Shown: piece after piece, positions 36,649 to 46,135 of the stretch | Numbering within the stretch: position 1 is the first letter of the stretch | How the letters are laid out: each line of letters opens with the position of its first letter | NCBI RefSeq assembly: GCF_011742165.1 | Contig: NZ_JAAQTO010000022.1 | Location: 1-51,869, forward strand | DNA: 51,869 bases | Origin: Billgrantia bachuensis | GTDB lineage: Bacteria; Pseudomonadota; Gammaproteobacteria; Pseudomonadales; Halomonadaceae | Direction of reading: 5' to 3' | The notes under the pieces: generated by a model | Seen by the model: only the letters and a program-made list of their open reading frames with translations | Database searches by the model: none | Told to the model about the DNA's origin: nothing | Made by a program: the position numbers and the translations under genes

Positions 36649-37002
36649 TTACTTGGTCGCGGCGCTGGCTGCCTTGACGTTCTGCTCGGCCAGCTGCTGG
36701 CCCTTCTGCAGGAACTCCTGGCTCAGGTCGACCACCTTCTTGGTGTCGCCCTGCAGGCGCTCGCCAAGTTCCTTGGCGGCCTTTTGCTGGGTCTCGAAGA
36801 CCTGCTTGAGGCCCTCGGAGTCCTTGACGTCGGTCCAGGCACGGGCCTGGGCCAGGCTCAGGTCGGAGTAGCTACGGAAGGCTTCCAGCTGAGCCGAGAG
36901 CAGCTTCTCGTAGTATTCCAGTGTCAGCGAGCCATAGGCACGCGCCGGGCCGAAGAACAGAGTTTCGAACTGCTGAGTCGCTTTCTCTTGAGTCTTGCTC
37001 AT
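36649..37002 (-). CDS. phaP: Phasin family protein
   Basis: A 117-residue, largely helical, amphipathic protein beginning MSKTQEKATQQFETLFFGPAR. It has the phasin-type heptad pattern (YGSLTLEYYEKLLSAQLEAF, QKAAKELGERLQGDTKKVVDL) and an Ala-rich tail VKAASAATK. Phasins coat polyhydroxyalkanoate granules. GGAGG lies seven bases before the ATG at 37002. Three TGC-rich boxes upstream (37046-37105) resemble targets of the PHA repressor PhaR. No PHA synthase gene is in the window. Confidence 0.85.
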   Translation of the reverse strand: MSKTQEKATQQFETLFFGPARAYGSLTLEYYEKLLSAQLEAFRSYSDLSLAQARAWTDVKDSEGLKQVFETQQKAAKELGERLQGDTKKVVDLSQEFLQKGQQLAEQNVKAASAATK

Positions 37003-37045
37003 GAGACACCTCCATCGTTGCGTTGCCAAGGCAGGAAGGAGCCTT

Positions 37046-37105
37046 GTTGCAATGCAACATAGCAGCTCGACTTGTGCGATGCAACATTTTTGTTGCAATG
37101 CAGCA
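37046..37105. promoter_or_regulatory. Triple TGCAAC boxes upstream of phasin gene
   Basis: GTTGCAATGCAAC (37046-37058), GTGCGATGCAAC (37074-37085) and GTTGCAATGCAGC (37093-37105) are three related boxes; the second and third overlap the inverted repeat TGCAACA-TTTT-TGTTGCA (37080-37097). The likely ligand is PhaR, by analogy. Confidence 0.5.
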
Positions 37106-37142
37106 TTCGGCTCAGCGCTTCGGAAAGACTGACTCAAGCGCG

Positions 37143-37850
37143 TCAGCGATAGGCGCCTTCGATGTCGGTGATGCGTACGGCATTGCGTCCCGTGCCGTCG
37201 TGCAGGTCGAGCATACGCTCGAGCCAGCCGTATACCGGATCGGCGTTGGAGACCAGATCGGCGGTCGACACTACCCGCGCCCACATGAAACTGCCGAATA
37301 CCAGGTAGTCGGCTGCGGCGGGCGCTTCGCCGTCGATGAAGTCGCCATCCTCCAACTGACCGCGCAGCGGAGCCAGAGCCGCATCCAACTGGGCCAGCCC
37401 CTTGGCCGGTGAGTGAAACTCTTCCAAGGTGCGACCGAAGCGCTTCTCCCGCGTCTCGCGGAAGTAATCGCGATCGCGGGGAGCGATGGCATTGTAGAGA
37501 TCCATGACGATGGTGCGCATCATCGCCGGCGCCAGCGCGCGCTCGGCGTAGTGCTTGAAGAAGCGCGCCCGCGCCGCGGCCAGGCCGTCGCCGATCAGCG
37601 GCGATTCCGGATAGGCACGGTCGAGATAGCGCAGGATCTCGTAGCTGTCGGTCACGGTCGTCTCGCCGTCGACCAGCACTGGAACCTTGTCGTAGTCGGC
37701 AAAGGCCAGCGCCTCCTTGTCGGTGAAGTGCCAGGCGCGCGTGTTGAAATCGAGCCCCTTGTGCGCCAGCGCGTAGCGCACCCGCCAGCAGTAGGGTGAA
37801 AAGCGCAGCCCCTCGTCGCAACCGCAGAGATCGTAGAGCACCCTTGTCAT
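37143..37850 (-). CDS. Glutathione S-transferase family protein
   Basis: A 235-residue protein with an N-terminal thioredoxin-like domain (RFSPYCWRVRYALAHKGLDF, KVPVLVDGETTVTDSYEILR, the latter with the cis-Pro and glutathione-binding Asp-Ser) and a C-terminal helical domain. The SPYCWR motif is seen in beta-etherase-like and Ure2-like GSTs. AGGAGG precedes the start at 37850. The substrate is unknown and no functional link to neighbours is evident. Confidence 0.88.
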   Translation of the reverse strand: MTRVLYDLCGCDEGLRFSPYCWRVRYALAHKGLDFNTRAWHFTDKEALAFADYDKVPVLVDGETTVTDSYEILRYLDRAYPESPLIGDGLAAARARFFKHYAERALAPAMMRTIVMDLYNAIAPRDRDYFRETREKRFGRTLEEFHSPAKGLAQLDAALAPLRGQLEDGDFIDGEAPAAADYLVFGSFMWARVVSTADLVSNADPVYGWLERMLDLHDGTGRNAVRITDIEGAYR

Positions 37851-38207
37851 GACGCCTCCTGGCGAAAGTCGTTTGTCGTCAGTGGATAGTGCCAGCCTTG
37901 CCGGCAGGATGCCAACCATGCCGAGTCTGGCGACGACGTGGCCGACCTACTGTCCATTAGTCTAATAACGAATGGCGACTCAGCATCGTCAAACCTTTCG
38001 TGACGGCAGTCACCCTTTTGAATAGAAAAGAAAAATTGAAATTTTTGCGGACAATGGCCTTGGAGGAATATTGGTCAGACCAATTATCCAAGATAGCAAC
38101 TTACATTTTCACTTCGTATCTTTGCTTTCCCGCCGACCGCACGCGCCGGGACGTCCAGCCGCGACAGTCGCGTTGGGTAATCAACAAGGAGAATCGAGGA
38201 AACGTCC
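37851..38207. promoter_or_regulatory. Promoter region between GST gene and lldP
   Basis: These 357 bp contain no evident gene. The only clear element is the LldR/PdhR-type operator at 38070-38084, 124 nt upstream of lldP. The segment around 38000-38120 is AT-rich. Confidence 0.6.
38070..38084. promoter_or_regulatory. LldR/PdhR/GlcC-type operator upstream of lldP
   Basis: ATTGGTCAGACCAAT is a perfect 6-3-6 inverted repeat matching the AATTGGTnnnACCAATT consensus of PdhR, LldR and GlcC, related FadR-subfamily GntR regulators. Confidence 0.75.
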
Positions 38208-39911
38208 ATGTCGGATACGACCCTAGCTCTACTCGCCTTCACGCCGCTGTTACTGGCCGGCGTACTGCTCATCGGTTTTCGCATGGCCGCTCGCACCGCC
38301 ATGCCGATCGTCTTCGTGGTAACCGCCCTGATCGGGCTGTTCGCCTGGGAGATGAGTGTCAATCGGGTGCTCGCCTCTACGCTCCAGGGCCTTATCCTGA
38401 CCGTCTCGATCCTGTGGATCATCTTCGGCGCCATCCTGCTGCTGAATACGTTGAAGCACTCCGGTGGCATCGCGGCCATCCGCAACGGCTTCTCCGGCAT
38501 CAGCCCCGATCGTCGCGTGCAGGCGCTGATCGTGGCCTGGCTCTTCGGCTGCTTCATCGAAGGTGCCTCGGGCTTCGGCACGCCCGCCGCCGTGGCCGCA
38601 CCGCTGATGGTCGCACTCGGCTTTCCGGCTCTCTCCGCCGTAGTGGTGGGCATGATGATCCAGTCCACGCCGGTCTCCTTCGGCGCCGTGGGCACGCCGA
38701 TCGTGGTCGGCGTCACCGGCGGCGTCAACGCCGGCGCCATCACCGAGCAGCTTGAGGCCGGCGGCCACACCTGGCTCGAGTACTTCCGCCTGATCGCGGC
38801 GGAAGTCGCCATCGTGCACGGCATCGTGGGTATCCTGATGCCGCTGATCATGGTGGTGATCATGGTGCGCTTCTTTGGCGCCAACCGCTCCTGGAAGGAA
38901 GGTCTCTCCATCGCGCCCTTCGCCATCTTCACCGGCATCAGCTTCGTGGTTCCCTACATGCTGGCCGGCGTGCTGCTGGGGCCGGAGTTCCCGTCGATGA
39001 TCGGCGCCATGGTCGGCCTGGCCATTGTCGTGCCGGCGGCACGCCGCGGCTTCCTGCTGCCCAAGGACAGCTGGGACTTCCCCGAGCGTAGCGCCTGGCC
39101 GGCCGGCTGGATCGGCAAGATCGAGATCAAGATCGACGACATCGCCGGCAAGACGCCCCTCTCCACCTGGATGGGCTGGCTGCCCTACGTGCTGCTGGCA
39201 CTATTCCTGGTGGCCTCGCGCGTGATCGACCCGCTGCGCGAGGCGCTCAACGCCTTCGCCTTCGGCTGGAGCAACATTCTCGGCGAGGCAGGCGTCTCCG
39301 GCAGCATCGCACCGCTCTACCTGCCGGGAGGCATCCTGCTGATGGTGGTGCTGGTGACTGCCGTGCTGCATCGCATGCGTGTCGGCGAACTCAAGGCGGC
39401 CTTCAGCGAATCCTCGCGCACCCTGCTCGGGGCGGGCTTCGTGCTGATCTTCACCATTCCCATGGTGCGGATCCTGATCAACTCCGGCGTCAATGCCGCC
39501 GACCTGGTGTCGATGCCGGTGGCAATGGCACAGTTCGTCGCCAACAGCGTGGGCGACGTCTACCCCTTCTTCGCTCCCGCCGTGGGCGCGTTGGGTGCCT
39601 TCATTGCCGGTTCGAACACCGTGTCGAACCTGATGCTGGCTGAATTCCAGTTCAACGTGGCCGGCGCACTCGGCGTCTCCACGGCGATGATGGTGGCGCT
39701 TCAAGCCGTCGGTGCCGCCGCGGGCAACATGATCGCCATCCACAACGTGGTCGCGGCATCTGCCACCGTCGGCCTGCTCGGCCGCGAAGGCGAGACCATC
39801 CGCAAGACGATCCTGCCGACGCTTTACTACCTGATCTTCACCGGTCTGATCGGCCTGATCGCCTTCTATGTGCTTGGGGTATCGGATCCGCTGATGCAGG
39901 TCGGCGGCTGA
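38208..39911 (+). CDS. lldP: L-lactate permease
   Basis: A 567-residue inner-membrane carrier with about 13 helices, close to the length of E. coli LldP (551). Conserved [22 protein letters not shown] is split by the GASGFGTP signature, followed by [17 protein letters not shown] and, near the C-terminus, [19 protein letters not shown]. LldP takes up lactate and also glycolate with protons, which fits the glyoxylate theme. A perfect LldR-type operator lies upstream and a strong terminator downstream. No lldD is adjacent; the 2-hydroxyacid dehydrogenase at 40601-43597 is on the opposite strand. Confidence 0.95.
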   Translation: MSDTTLALLAFTPLLLAGVLLIGFRMAARTAMPIVFVVTALIGLFAWEMSVNRVLASTLQGLILTVSILWIIFGAILLLNTLKHSGGIAAIRNGFSGISPDRRVQALIVAWLFGCFIEGASGFGTPAAVAAPLMVALGFPALSAVVVGMMIQSTPVSFGAVGTPIVVGVTGGVNAGAITEQLEAGGHTWLEYFRLIAAEVAIVHGIVGILMPLIMVVIMVRFFGANRSWKEGLSIAPFAIFTGISFVVPYMLAGVLLGPEFPSMIGAMVGLAIVVPAARRGFLLPKDSWDFPERSAWPAGWIGKIEIKIDDIAGKTPLSTWMGWLPYVLLALFLVASRVIDPLREALNAFAFGWSNILGEAGVSGSIAPLYLPGGILLMVVLVTAVLHRMRVGELKAAFSESSRTLLGAGFVLIFTIPMVRILINSGVNAADLVSMPVAMAQFVANSVGDVYPFFAPAVGALGAFIAGSNTVSNLMLAEFQFNVAGALGVSTAMMVALQAVGAAAGNMIAIHNVVAASATVGLLGREGETIRKTILPTLYYLIFTGLIGLIAFYVLGVSDPLMQVGG

Positions 39912-39930
39912 CAAACACGTCACAAACACG

Positions 39931-39965
39931 AGCCCCGCGTCCTCATGGATGCGGGGCTTTTTCGT
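39931..39965 (+). terminator. Rho-independent terminator of lldP
   Basis: AGCCCCGC and GCGGGGCT form an 8-bp stem with loop GTCCTCATGGAT, followed by a run of T residues, 20 bp past the lldP stop. Confidence 0.9.
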
Positions 39966-39977
39966 GTTCTACCAGGC

Positions 39978-40502
39978 TCAATCGATGCGCTTGAGCTCGC
40001 GGGCATGCCGGCTACCGCGCTCGACGTAGCTCGCCGCATTCTTCGCCAGCCCTTCGACCGCCTCGGCCGAAAGCTCGCGGATCACTTTGGCCGGCGCACC
40101 GACGATCAGCGAGTTGTCGGGAAAGGTTGCCCCTTCTTTGACGACCGCCCCGGCGGCCACGAGGCAGTTTCTGCCGATGACGGCGCCGTTGAGGATCACC
40201 GCCTGGATGCCGATCAAGCTGCCGTCACCGACGGTGCAACCGTGCAGCATCGCCTGGTGTCCCACGGTCACGTCATTGCCCACCTTGAGCGGAAAACCGG
40301 GATCGGCGTGAAGCACCGCGCCGTCCTGGATATTGCTGCGTTCGCCGACTTCGAGGTGGTCGGTGTCGCCGCGCAGCACCGCCTGGTACCAGACGCTGGC
40401 CTGCTGCCCGAGCGTCACCTGACCGATCACGTCGGCGGTTTCTGCCACGTAGACTTCCTCGCCTATCTGCGGCCGATGCTCGCCATACTGGTAGATTGCC
40501 AT
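39978..40502 (-). CDS. Gamma-carbonic anhydrase-like hexapeptide protein (YrdA family)
   Basis: A 174-residue left-handed beta-helix protein with repeated hexapeptides (VIGQVTLGQQASVWYQAVLR, IGIQAVILNGAVIGRN). The metal-ligand histidines of the gamma carbonic anhydrase group appear in AVLHADPGFP and VTVGHQAMLHGCTV. Members such as YrdA and PaaY bind zinc; some have thioesterase or carbonic anhydrase activity and the role of many is unknown. GAGGGAAAGCA precedes the ATG. It is convergent with lldP and downstream of the 2-hydroxyacid dehydrogenase. Confidence 0.9.
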   Translation of the reverse strand: MAIYQYGEHRPQIGEEVYVAETADVIGQVTLGQQASVWYQAVLRGDTDHLEVGERSNIQDGAVLHADPGFPLKVGNDVTVGHQAMLHGCTVGDGSLIGIQAVILNGAVIGRNCLVAAGAVVKEGATFPDNSLIVGAPAKVIRELSAEAVEGLAKNAASYVERGSRHARELKRID

Positions 40503-40600
40503 TGCTTTCCCTCACTCCAGTTTGTGCTATCGCCATACTAGACGGCGCACATGACGAAACAATCCTGCAAAAGAGTGTTCTCCTCGTGCCAGGCCTATTC

Positions 40601-43597
40601 TCAAGCCAGCGCCTTCTCCAACAGGCGCGCCACGTGTACCGCTTCTCGCCCGCTACCGTCGTGAATCTGGTGACGACAGCTCGTGCCATCGGCAACCAGC
40701 ACGGCATCGACGTCTGCCTGGCGAATCGCCGGCAGCAGTGACAGTTCGGCCATTTTCATCGAGGCCTCGTAATGCTCCGCCTCGTAGCCGAAGCTGCCCG
40801 CCATGCCGCAGCACGAGGATACGATCGTCTCGACCTCAAGCCCCGGTATCCAGGCGAGCACCCGCTCGATCGGACGCAGCGCATCGAAGGCCTTCTGGTG
40901 GCAATGGCCATGCAGCATCGCTTTCGAATAGTCGACCGGCTTGAGTTCGAGCGCCAACTCACCCGCATCGTGTGCCCTGACCAGGAACTCCTCGAACAGC
41001 AGGGCCGACTCGGCAAGTCGTCGCGCCGCGTCCCCGAAGTCATACTGCAGGAACTCGTCGCGCATGCTGAGCAGGCAAGAGGGCTCGAGCCCAACGATCG
41101 GCACGCCGCGCTCGACGAAGGGCATCAGGTGGTCGAGGGAGCGTTTCGCCTCGGCCCTGGCCTTGTCGAACTGGCCGGAGGAAAGGTAGGTGCGCCCGCA
41201 GCATAGGGGACGTTCGCCCGGGGTGACGTTGAGATGCACGCCATAACCGGCCTTCTCCAGCACCCGCTTGGCGGCGCGGGCGTTCTCGCTCTCCATGTAG
41301 TTGTTGAAGGTATCGACGAACAAGAGCACCTCTCGGGTTCCCTGCGCCGGTCGACCGTGGTCTTCGGCCAGGAAATTGCCACGGAATCGGGGAAAGTCAC
41401 GCTGCTCGGCCAGCCCCAGCGCCTGCTTGACGCGTCGCGCGACGAAGGGCATCCGCTCGGCGGCGTCCAGCAGGCCCGAGACTCGGCTCGCCCAGGGTGC
41501 GTAGCGCGGCATCTCGCCGACAAGACGATCGCGCAGCGAGAGCCCCCTGACCTTGGCCCGAGCGGCGCGCGCCTCGATCTTGAACTTGGCCATGTCGACA
41601 CCCGTGGGGCAGTCGCGCCGGCAGCCCTTGCACGACACGCACAGGTCCAGCGCCTCCTTGACGTCGTCGCTGGCCAGTCCATCGTCACCGAGCTGGCCGG
41701 ACAGCACCAGGCGCAGGGTATTGGCCCGTCCACGCGTCAGGTGTTGCTCGTCACGAGTAATGCGAAAACTGGGGCACATGGTGCCGGCATCGAACTTGCG
41801 GCAGTGGCCGTTGTTGTTGCACATCTCCACCGCCATGGCGAGGCCGTGCGTGGCATCGCCGCCGGTGCCGGGTGCGCTCTGCTCGCCGGTCAGCGGGTCG
41901 CGTTTGACGTCCCATGACGACCAGTCGAATACCGGGGTCAGCGGAATAGAGCGGTAGGAGGGCGAGAAGCGGAAGTAGCGCTCGTCGTCCATCCTCGGGG
42001 TATCGACGATCTTGCCCGGATTGAAGAGGTTGTCGGGATCGAAGAGTCGCTTCACCTCCTTGAAAGCGTTGTTGACGGTGCCACCGAACTGCCAGGCGAC
42101 CCATTCGCCGCGACACAGCCCGTCGCCGTGCTCACCGGAATAGGCCCCCTTGTACTCGCGAACCAGTGCCGAGGCCTGCTCGGCGATCTCGCGCATCTTC
42201 TCAGCGCCATCGCGACGCATGTCGAGAATCGGCCTCACATGCAGGGTGCCGACGCTGGCATGGGCGTACCAGGTGCCCTCGGTGCCGTGGCGATGGAACA
42301 CTTCGGTCAGCTTGTCGGTGTACTCGGCCAGATGCTCGAGCGGCACCGCGCAGTCCTCGATGAAGGAGACCGGCTTGCCGTCGCCCTTCATGCTCATCAT
42401 GATGTTGAGCCCCGCCTTGCGCACGTCCCACAGCGCCTTCTGCTCAACCGGCTCCGGCATGTCGACCACGCACCCCGGCAGCCCCAGGTCGGCCAGCAAT
42501 TCATTGAGGCGTGCCAGAGATGCCAGTTGGGCGTCGCGGTCGGCGCCGGCGAACTCCACCAACAGGATCGCCTCCGGCTTGCCGATCAGCGCCCTCTCGA
42601 TCACCGGGCGGAATGACGGGTTTTCCAGCGACAGCTCGATCATCGTGCGGTCGACCAGCTCCACCGCGGTGGGATCGAGGGTGACGATGTGCTGGGTGAA
42701 GTCCATCGCCTGGTAGAAGGTCGGGAAGTTCACCACGCCGAGCACCTTGTGCTCGGGCAGCGGCGAGAGCCTGAGCTTGATGCGACGGCTGACCGCCAGG
42801 GTGCCCTCGGAGCCCACCAGCAGGTGCGCCAGGTTGGCGCGCCCGTCCGGGTCGTAGGGCTTGGGGTTCTGGCAGTTGAAGAGGTCGAGGTTGTAGCCGC
42901 CCACCCGTCGCAGCATCTTGGGAAAACGCTCGCGAATCTCCGGGTCGACGCGCTCGGCGATCGCCTGCATTCGCTCGGCCAACAGGCGCACCTTGCGATT
43001 GCCGTCGAGCTCGTCGATGAAGCCGAAGTTTGCCTCGTCACCATCGGCGAGCCAGGCATTGATGCCCAGTACGTTGTGCACCATGTTGCCGTAGCGGATC
43101 GAGCGCGACCCGCAGGAGTTGTTGCCGGCCATGCCGCCGATGGTGCACTGGGCGCTGGTGGAAACGTCCACCGGGTACCACAGGCCATGAGGCTTGAGCC
43201 AGGCGTTGAGGTGGTCCAGGACGATGCCGGGCTCGACCACCACGGTACGCGCCTCGGCGTCGAACTCGGTGATCTGGTTGAGCCAGCGGGAAGTGTCGAC
43301 TACCACCGCCTCGCCCACCGTCTGGCCGCACTGGCTGGTGCCGGCGCCCCGCGCCAGCACCGGTACCCGGGTATCGCGGGCGATGTCGAGCGCCAGCTTG
43401 AGGTCCTCCTGGTCGCATGGGATCACCACCCCGATCGGCATTACCTGGTAGATCGAGGCATCCGTCGAGTAGCGGCCCCGCGAGGCGTGGTCGAACAGCA
43501 CCTCGCCCTTCAATTCGCGGGACAGCCGGGAAGCCAGCTCGCTGACCGGCTTGACCTTGGCATCCCGTGACCGGGCGTTATCCTTCAGGGACGTCAT
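40601..43597 (-). CDS. FAD-linked, 4Fe-4S D-2-hydroxyacid dehydrogenase (D-lactate dehydrogenase family)
   Basis: A 998-residue fusion. N-terminal FAD-binding_4 domain (about residues 45-280) has PVLARGAGTSQCGQTVGEAV and SAQCTIGGMAGNNSCGSRSI; the FAD-oxidase C domain follows, ending near HGDGLCRGEW and LFDPDNLFNPGKI. The C-terminal part has two ferredoxin-type clusters (CNNNGHCRKFDAGTMCPSF and CVSCKGCRRDCPTG) and GlpC-like CCG domains (PLCCGRTYLSS, SSCCGMAGSFG). Such proteins oxidise D-lactate, D-2-hydroxyglutarate or similar acids to the respiratory chain. It lies 35 bp after the serine-glyoxylate aminotransferase gene and is probably the last gene of that operon; substrate undetermined. AGGAGCGAAAGA precedes the ATG. 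Confidence 0.9.
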   Translation of the reverse strand: MTSLKDNARSRDAKVKPVSELASRLSRELKGEVLFDHASRGRYSTDASIYQVMPIGVVIPCDQEDLKLALDIARDTRVPVLARGAGTSQCGQTVGEAVVVDTSRWLNQITEFDAEARTVVVEPGIVLDHLNAWLKPHGLWYPVDVSTSAQCTIGGMAGNNSCGSRSIRYGNMVHNVLGINAWLADGDEANFGFIDELDGNRKVRLLAERMQAIAERVDPEIRERFPKMLRRVGGYNLDLFNCQNPKPYDPDGRANLAHLLVGSEGTLAVSRRIKLRLSPLPEHKVLGVVNFPTFYQAMDFTQHIVTLDPTAVELVDRTMIELSLENPSFRPVIERALIGKPEAILLVEFAGADRDAQLASLARLNELLADLGLPGCVVDMPEPVEQKALWDVRKAGLNIMMSMKGDGKPVSFIEDCAVPLEHLAEYTDKLTEVFHRHGTEGTWYAHASVGTLHVRPILDMRRDGAEKMREIAEQASALVREYKGAYSGEHGDGLCRGEWVAWQFGGTVNNAFKEVKRLFDPDNLFNPGKIVDTPRMDDERYFRFSPSYRSIPLTPVFDWSSWDVKRDPLTGEQSAPGTGGDATHGLAMAVEMCNNNGHCRKFDAGTMCPSFRITRDEQHLTRGRANTLRLVLSGQLGDDGLASDDVKEALDLCVSCKGCRRDCPTGVDMAKFKIEARAARAKVRGLSLRDRLVGEMPRYAPWASRVSGLLDAAERMPFVARRVKQALGLAEQRDFPRFRGNFLAEDHGRPAQGTREVLLFVDTFNNYMESENARAAKRVLEKAGYGVHLNVTPGERPLCCGRTYLSSGQFDKARAEAKRSLDHLMPFVERGVPIVGLEPSCLLSMRDEFLQYDFGDAARRLAESALLFEEFLVRAHDAGELALELKPVDYSKAMLHGHCHQKAFDALRPIERVLAWIPGLEVETIVSSCCGMAGSFGYEAEHYEASMKMAELSLLPAIRQADVDAVLVADGTSCRHQIHDGSGREAVHVARLLEKALA

Positions 43598-43632
43598 TCT
43601 TTCGCTCCTAGCCGTGCTGATCGAAGCCGATG

Positions 43633-44841
43633 TCAGCGGTAGTCATGCAGCGGATGGTGGGCGAAGTAGTCGAGCGCGGCGGTCACGCCGCTGCCCGCCA
43701 GCGGCACACCGGCGAGCTCCATACCCGCCTCGCAGCCGCCCAGAGTCGCGATCAGCGTCAGGTCGTTGCAGTCGCCCAGGTGGCCGATACGGAACATCTT
43801 GCCCTTGGCCTTGCCCAGACCGGTGCCCAGCGACAGATCGAAGCGCTCGTAGATGAGCTTGCGCACCTCGTCGGCGTCGACCCCTTCGGGCACTACCACG
43901 CCGGTCAGCACCGGCGAATAAACGGCAGGATCCTGGCACTGGATCTCAAGACCCCAGGCCTCGACCGCCCGGCGCACGCCCGCGGCCCAGCGTTCGTGTC
44001 GCGCCAGCACATGGTCCAGGCCTTCCTCAAGCAGCATGTCCAGCGCCTCGTTGAGGCCATAGAGCAGATTGGTGCTGGGGGTATAGGGCCAGTAGCCGTT
44101 CTGGTTGGCCTCAAGGATCTCGTCCCAGGCCCAGAAGCTCTTTGGCATGGTGCTGTGACGACTCGCCTCGATCGCCTTGTCGGAAAGCGCGTTGAAGCTT
44201 ATCCCCGGCGGCAGCATCAGGCCTTTCTGGGAGCCGGAGATGGTCACGTCCACGCCCCATTCGTCGTGGCGATAGTCGGCGCAGGCCAGGCCCGAAATGG
44301 TATCGACCAGCAGCAGCGCCGGGTGGCTCGCGGCATCGATGGCGCGACGCACCGCGGCGATGTCGCTGGTGACCCCGGTGGAGGTCTCGTTATGGACCAC
44401 GCAGACGGCCTTGATACGCTGATCGTGATCCTCTCTCAGACGCGTCTCGATCATGTCGGCCTGGACTCCTTGGCGCCAGCCATCGTAACCGGGCAGACCG
44501 ATGAACTCGGGCTCCAGCCCCAGTCGCAGGGCCATTTTCTGCCATAGAGTGGCGAAATGGCCGGTCTCGAACATCAACACCCGGTCCCCCGGGGACAGGG
44601 CGTTGGAGAGCGCCGCTTCCCAGGCACCGGTACCCGAGGCGGGGTAGATGATCACCGGGTTCTCGGTCTTGAAGACTTTCTTGATCTTGTCCAGCAGCGT
44701 GAGCCCCAGGGCACCGAATTCCGGGCCGCGGTGGTCGATGGTCGGCAGGCTCATGGCGCGCAGGATGCGGTCCGGCACCGGCGAGGGGCCGGGGATCTGC
44801 AGGAAGTGACGACCGGATGGATGGAAATCGAGATTCAACAT
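43633..44841 (-). CDS. Serine-glyoxylate aminotransferase family protein
   Basis: A 402-residue class V PLP aminotransferase, about the length of SgaA (405). It contains LQIPGPSPVPDRILRAMSLP, IDHRGPEFGALG, IIYPASGTGAWEAALSNAL, VVHNETSTGVTSDI and the PLP-lysine motif VTISGSQKGLMLPPG. These enzymes transfer an amino group from serine or alanine to glyoxylate; a related branch (PucG) uses ureidoglycine. The fit here is with serine-glyoxylate transaminases. The start at 44841 has GGAGA seven bases upstream; a 56-bp AT-rich gap separates it from the CoA-transferase gene and may hold an internal promoter. Confidence 0.88.
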   Translation of the reverse strand: MLNLDFHPSGRHFLQIPGPSPVPDRILRAMSLPTIDHRGPEFGALGLTLLDKIKKVFKTENPVIIYPASGTGAWEAALSNALSPGDRVLMFETGHFATLWQKMALRLGLEPEFIGLPGYDGWRQGVQADMIETRLREDHDQRIKAVCVVHNETSTGVTSDIAAVRRAIDAASHPALLLVDTISGLACADYRHDEWGVDVTISGSQKGLMLPPGISFNALSDKAIEASRHSTMPKSFWAWDEILEANQNGYWPYTPSTNLLYGLNEALDMLLEEGLDHVLARHERWAAGVRRAVEAWGLEIQCQDPAVYSPVLTGVVVPEGVDADEVRKLIYERFDLSLGTGLGKAKGKMFRIGHLGDCNDLTLIATLGGCEAGMELAGVPLAGSGVTAALDYFAHHPLHDYR

Positions 44842-44897
44842 GCGTCTATCTCCGTTTGTATTTTTGATAATGAATGCAATTCTGTAGAACAAAAAAG

Positions 44898-46085
44898 CTA
44901 CTTGATGCAGCCCTCCTTACGCAGCGCCTCGAGTTGCTCCGCAGAGAGGCCAAGCTCCGCCAATACCTCGTCGGTATGCTGGCCGAACAGCGGCGCCGGG
45001 CTTCTGATCTGTGACGGCGTGCGTGAGAACTTGCTGGGAAAGCCGATGGTCTTCATCTTGCCGATGACGGGGTGTTCCATCTCCTGCACCATGCCGCGGG
45101 CCTGATAGTGTTCGTCCTGCATGGCCTGGGCGAAGTCATTGATCGGCCCGGCCGGCACACCGGCCTTGTCGCAGAGATCCAGCCAGTGGTGCATTTCCCG
45201 CTCGACCATGATCTCCTCCAGCACCGCTTCGAGCTCCTCGACGTGCTGGCCACGATCGTGGTTGGTCAGGAAGCGCGGCTCGGCCATCAGATCCTCGCGC
45301 CCCAGCACGTCCCGGCAGAAGCGCTCCCAGGTACGCTGATTGGCGCAGCCCAGCATGATGTAGCCGTCGCTGGCCTTGATCGCCTGATAGGGCGCCGACA
45401 CACGATGCCGCCAGCCGGTGGGCTCGGGAACTCTGCCCTCGGCAAAATAGGCGGCCGCCTCCCAGGTGAACCAGGGCAGGCCACATTCGGTGATGGCGAT
45501 ATCGATGTGCTGCCCCTCGCCGGTGTTGATCCTGTGAATGTACGCGGCCAGGATCGAGTAGACGGCCGTTATCCCCGCTCCGATGTCGTAGACCGCGATG
45601 CCGGTCTTCAGCGGACGTCGCCCCGGTTCGCCGGTCATCGACATCAGGCCGGTCATGCCCTGGGCCACCAGATCGAAGCCGCCGCGGTGACTATAAGGCC
45701 CGGTCTGGCCGTAGCCGGAAATCGAGCAGTAGATGATGCCGGGATTGATCGCCTTGATGGTGTCGTAGTCGATGGCAAGCGACCGTGTCACCCCGGTGCG
45801 ATAGTTCTCGACGATGACGTCGGCGTCCCTGGCCAGGCGGTAGAATATCTCCCGGGCACGCTCATCCTTGAGATTGAGCGAGATGCTCTTCTTGTTGCGG
45901 TTGATCTGCGAGAAGCAGGTCGACTCGTCGTTGACGTAGGGCCCCATCTGGCGGCTGTCGTCGCCGCCGTTGAGCTTCTCGACCTTGATCACCTCGGCCC
46001 CCATGTCGGCCAGCACCATGGTGCAGTAGGGGCCGGCCATGATCTGGGAGACGTCCAGTACCTTGAGTCTTTCCAGGGGAAGCAT
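44898..46085 (-). CDS. Family III CoA-transferase (CaiB/BaiF)
   Basis: A 395-residue CoA-transferase. It begins MLPLERLKVLDVSQIMAGPYC, then ADMGAEVIKVEKLNGGDDSR, SINLNLKD-like SISLNLKDERAREIF, and GPYSHRGGFDLVAQGMTGLM, whose Asp (GFD) is the catalytic aspartate. Members move CoA between carboxylates such as succinate, oxalate/formate, carnitine or mesaconate. Together with the crotonase upstream it suggests that an organic acid brought in by the TRAP system is activated to a CoA ester. GAGG eight bases before the ATG supports the start. Confidence 0.92.
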   Translation of the reverse strand: MLPLERLKVLDVSQIMAGPYCTMVLADMGAEVIKVEKLNGGDDSRQMGPYVNDESTCFSQINRNKKSISLNLKDERAREIFYRLARDADVIVENYRTGVTRSLAIDYDTIKAINPGIIYCSISGYGQTGPYSHRGGFDLVAQGMTGLMSMTGEPGRRPLKTGIAVYDIGAGITAVYSILAAYIHRINTGEGQHIDIAITECGLPWFTWEAAAYFAEGRVPEPTGWRHRVSAPYQAIKASDGYIMLGCANQRTWERFCRDVLGREDLMAEPRFLTNHDRGQHVEELEAVLEEIMVEREMHHWLDLCDKAGVPAGPINDFAQAMQDEHYQARGMVQEMEHPVIGKMKTIGFPSKFSRTPSQIRSPAPLFGQHTDEVLAELGLSAEQLEALRKEGCIK

Positions 46086-46135
46086 GGGCTTCACCTCGCT
46101 TGTGTGGTTCGCGTGGTTGCCGCAACGCGCCAATG

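Noticed and set aside
43633..44841. Reading the aminotransferase as PucG (ureidoglycine-glyoxylate aminotransferase)
   Set aside because: The purine cluster has AllE/AllA for that step, and this gene is in a TRAP-CoA-transferase operon without TGTATACA sites; serine-glyoxylate aminotransferase fits better.
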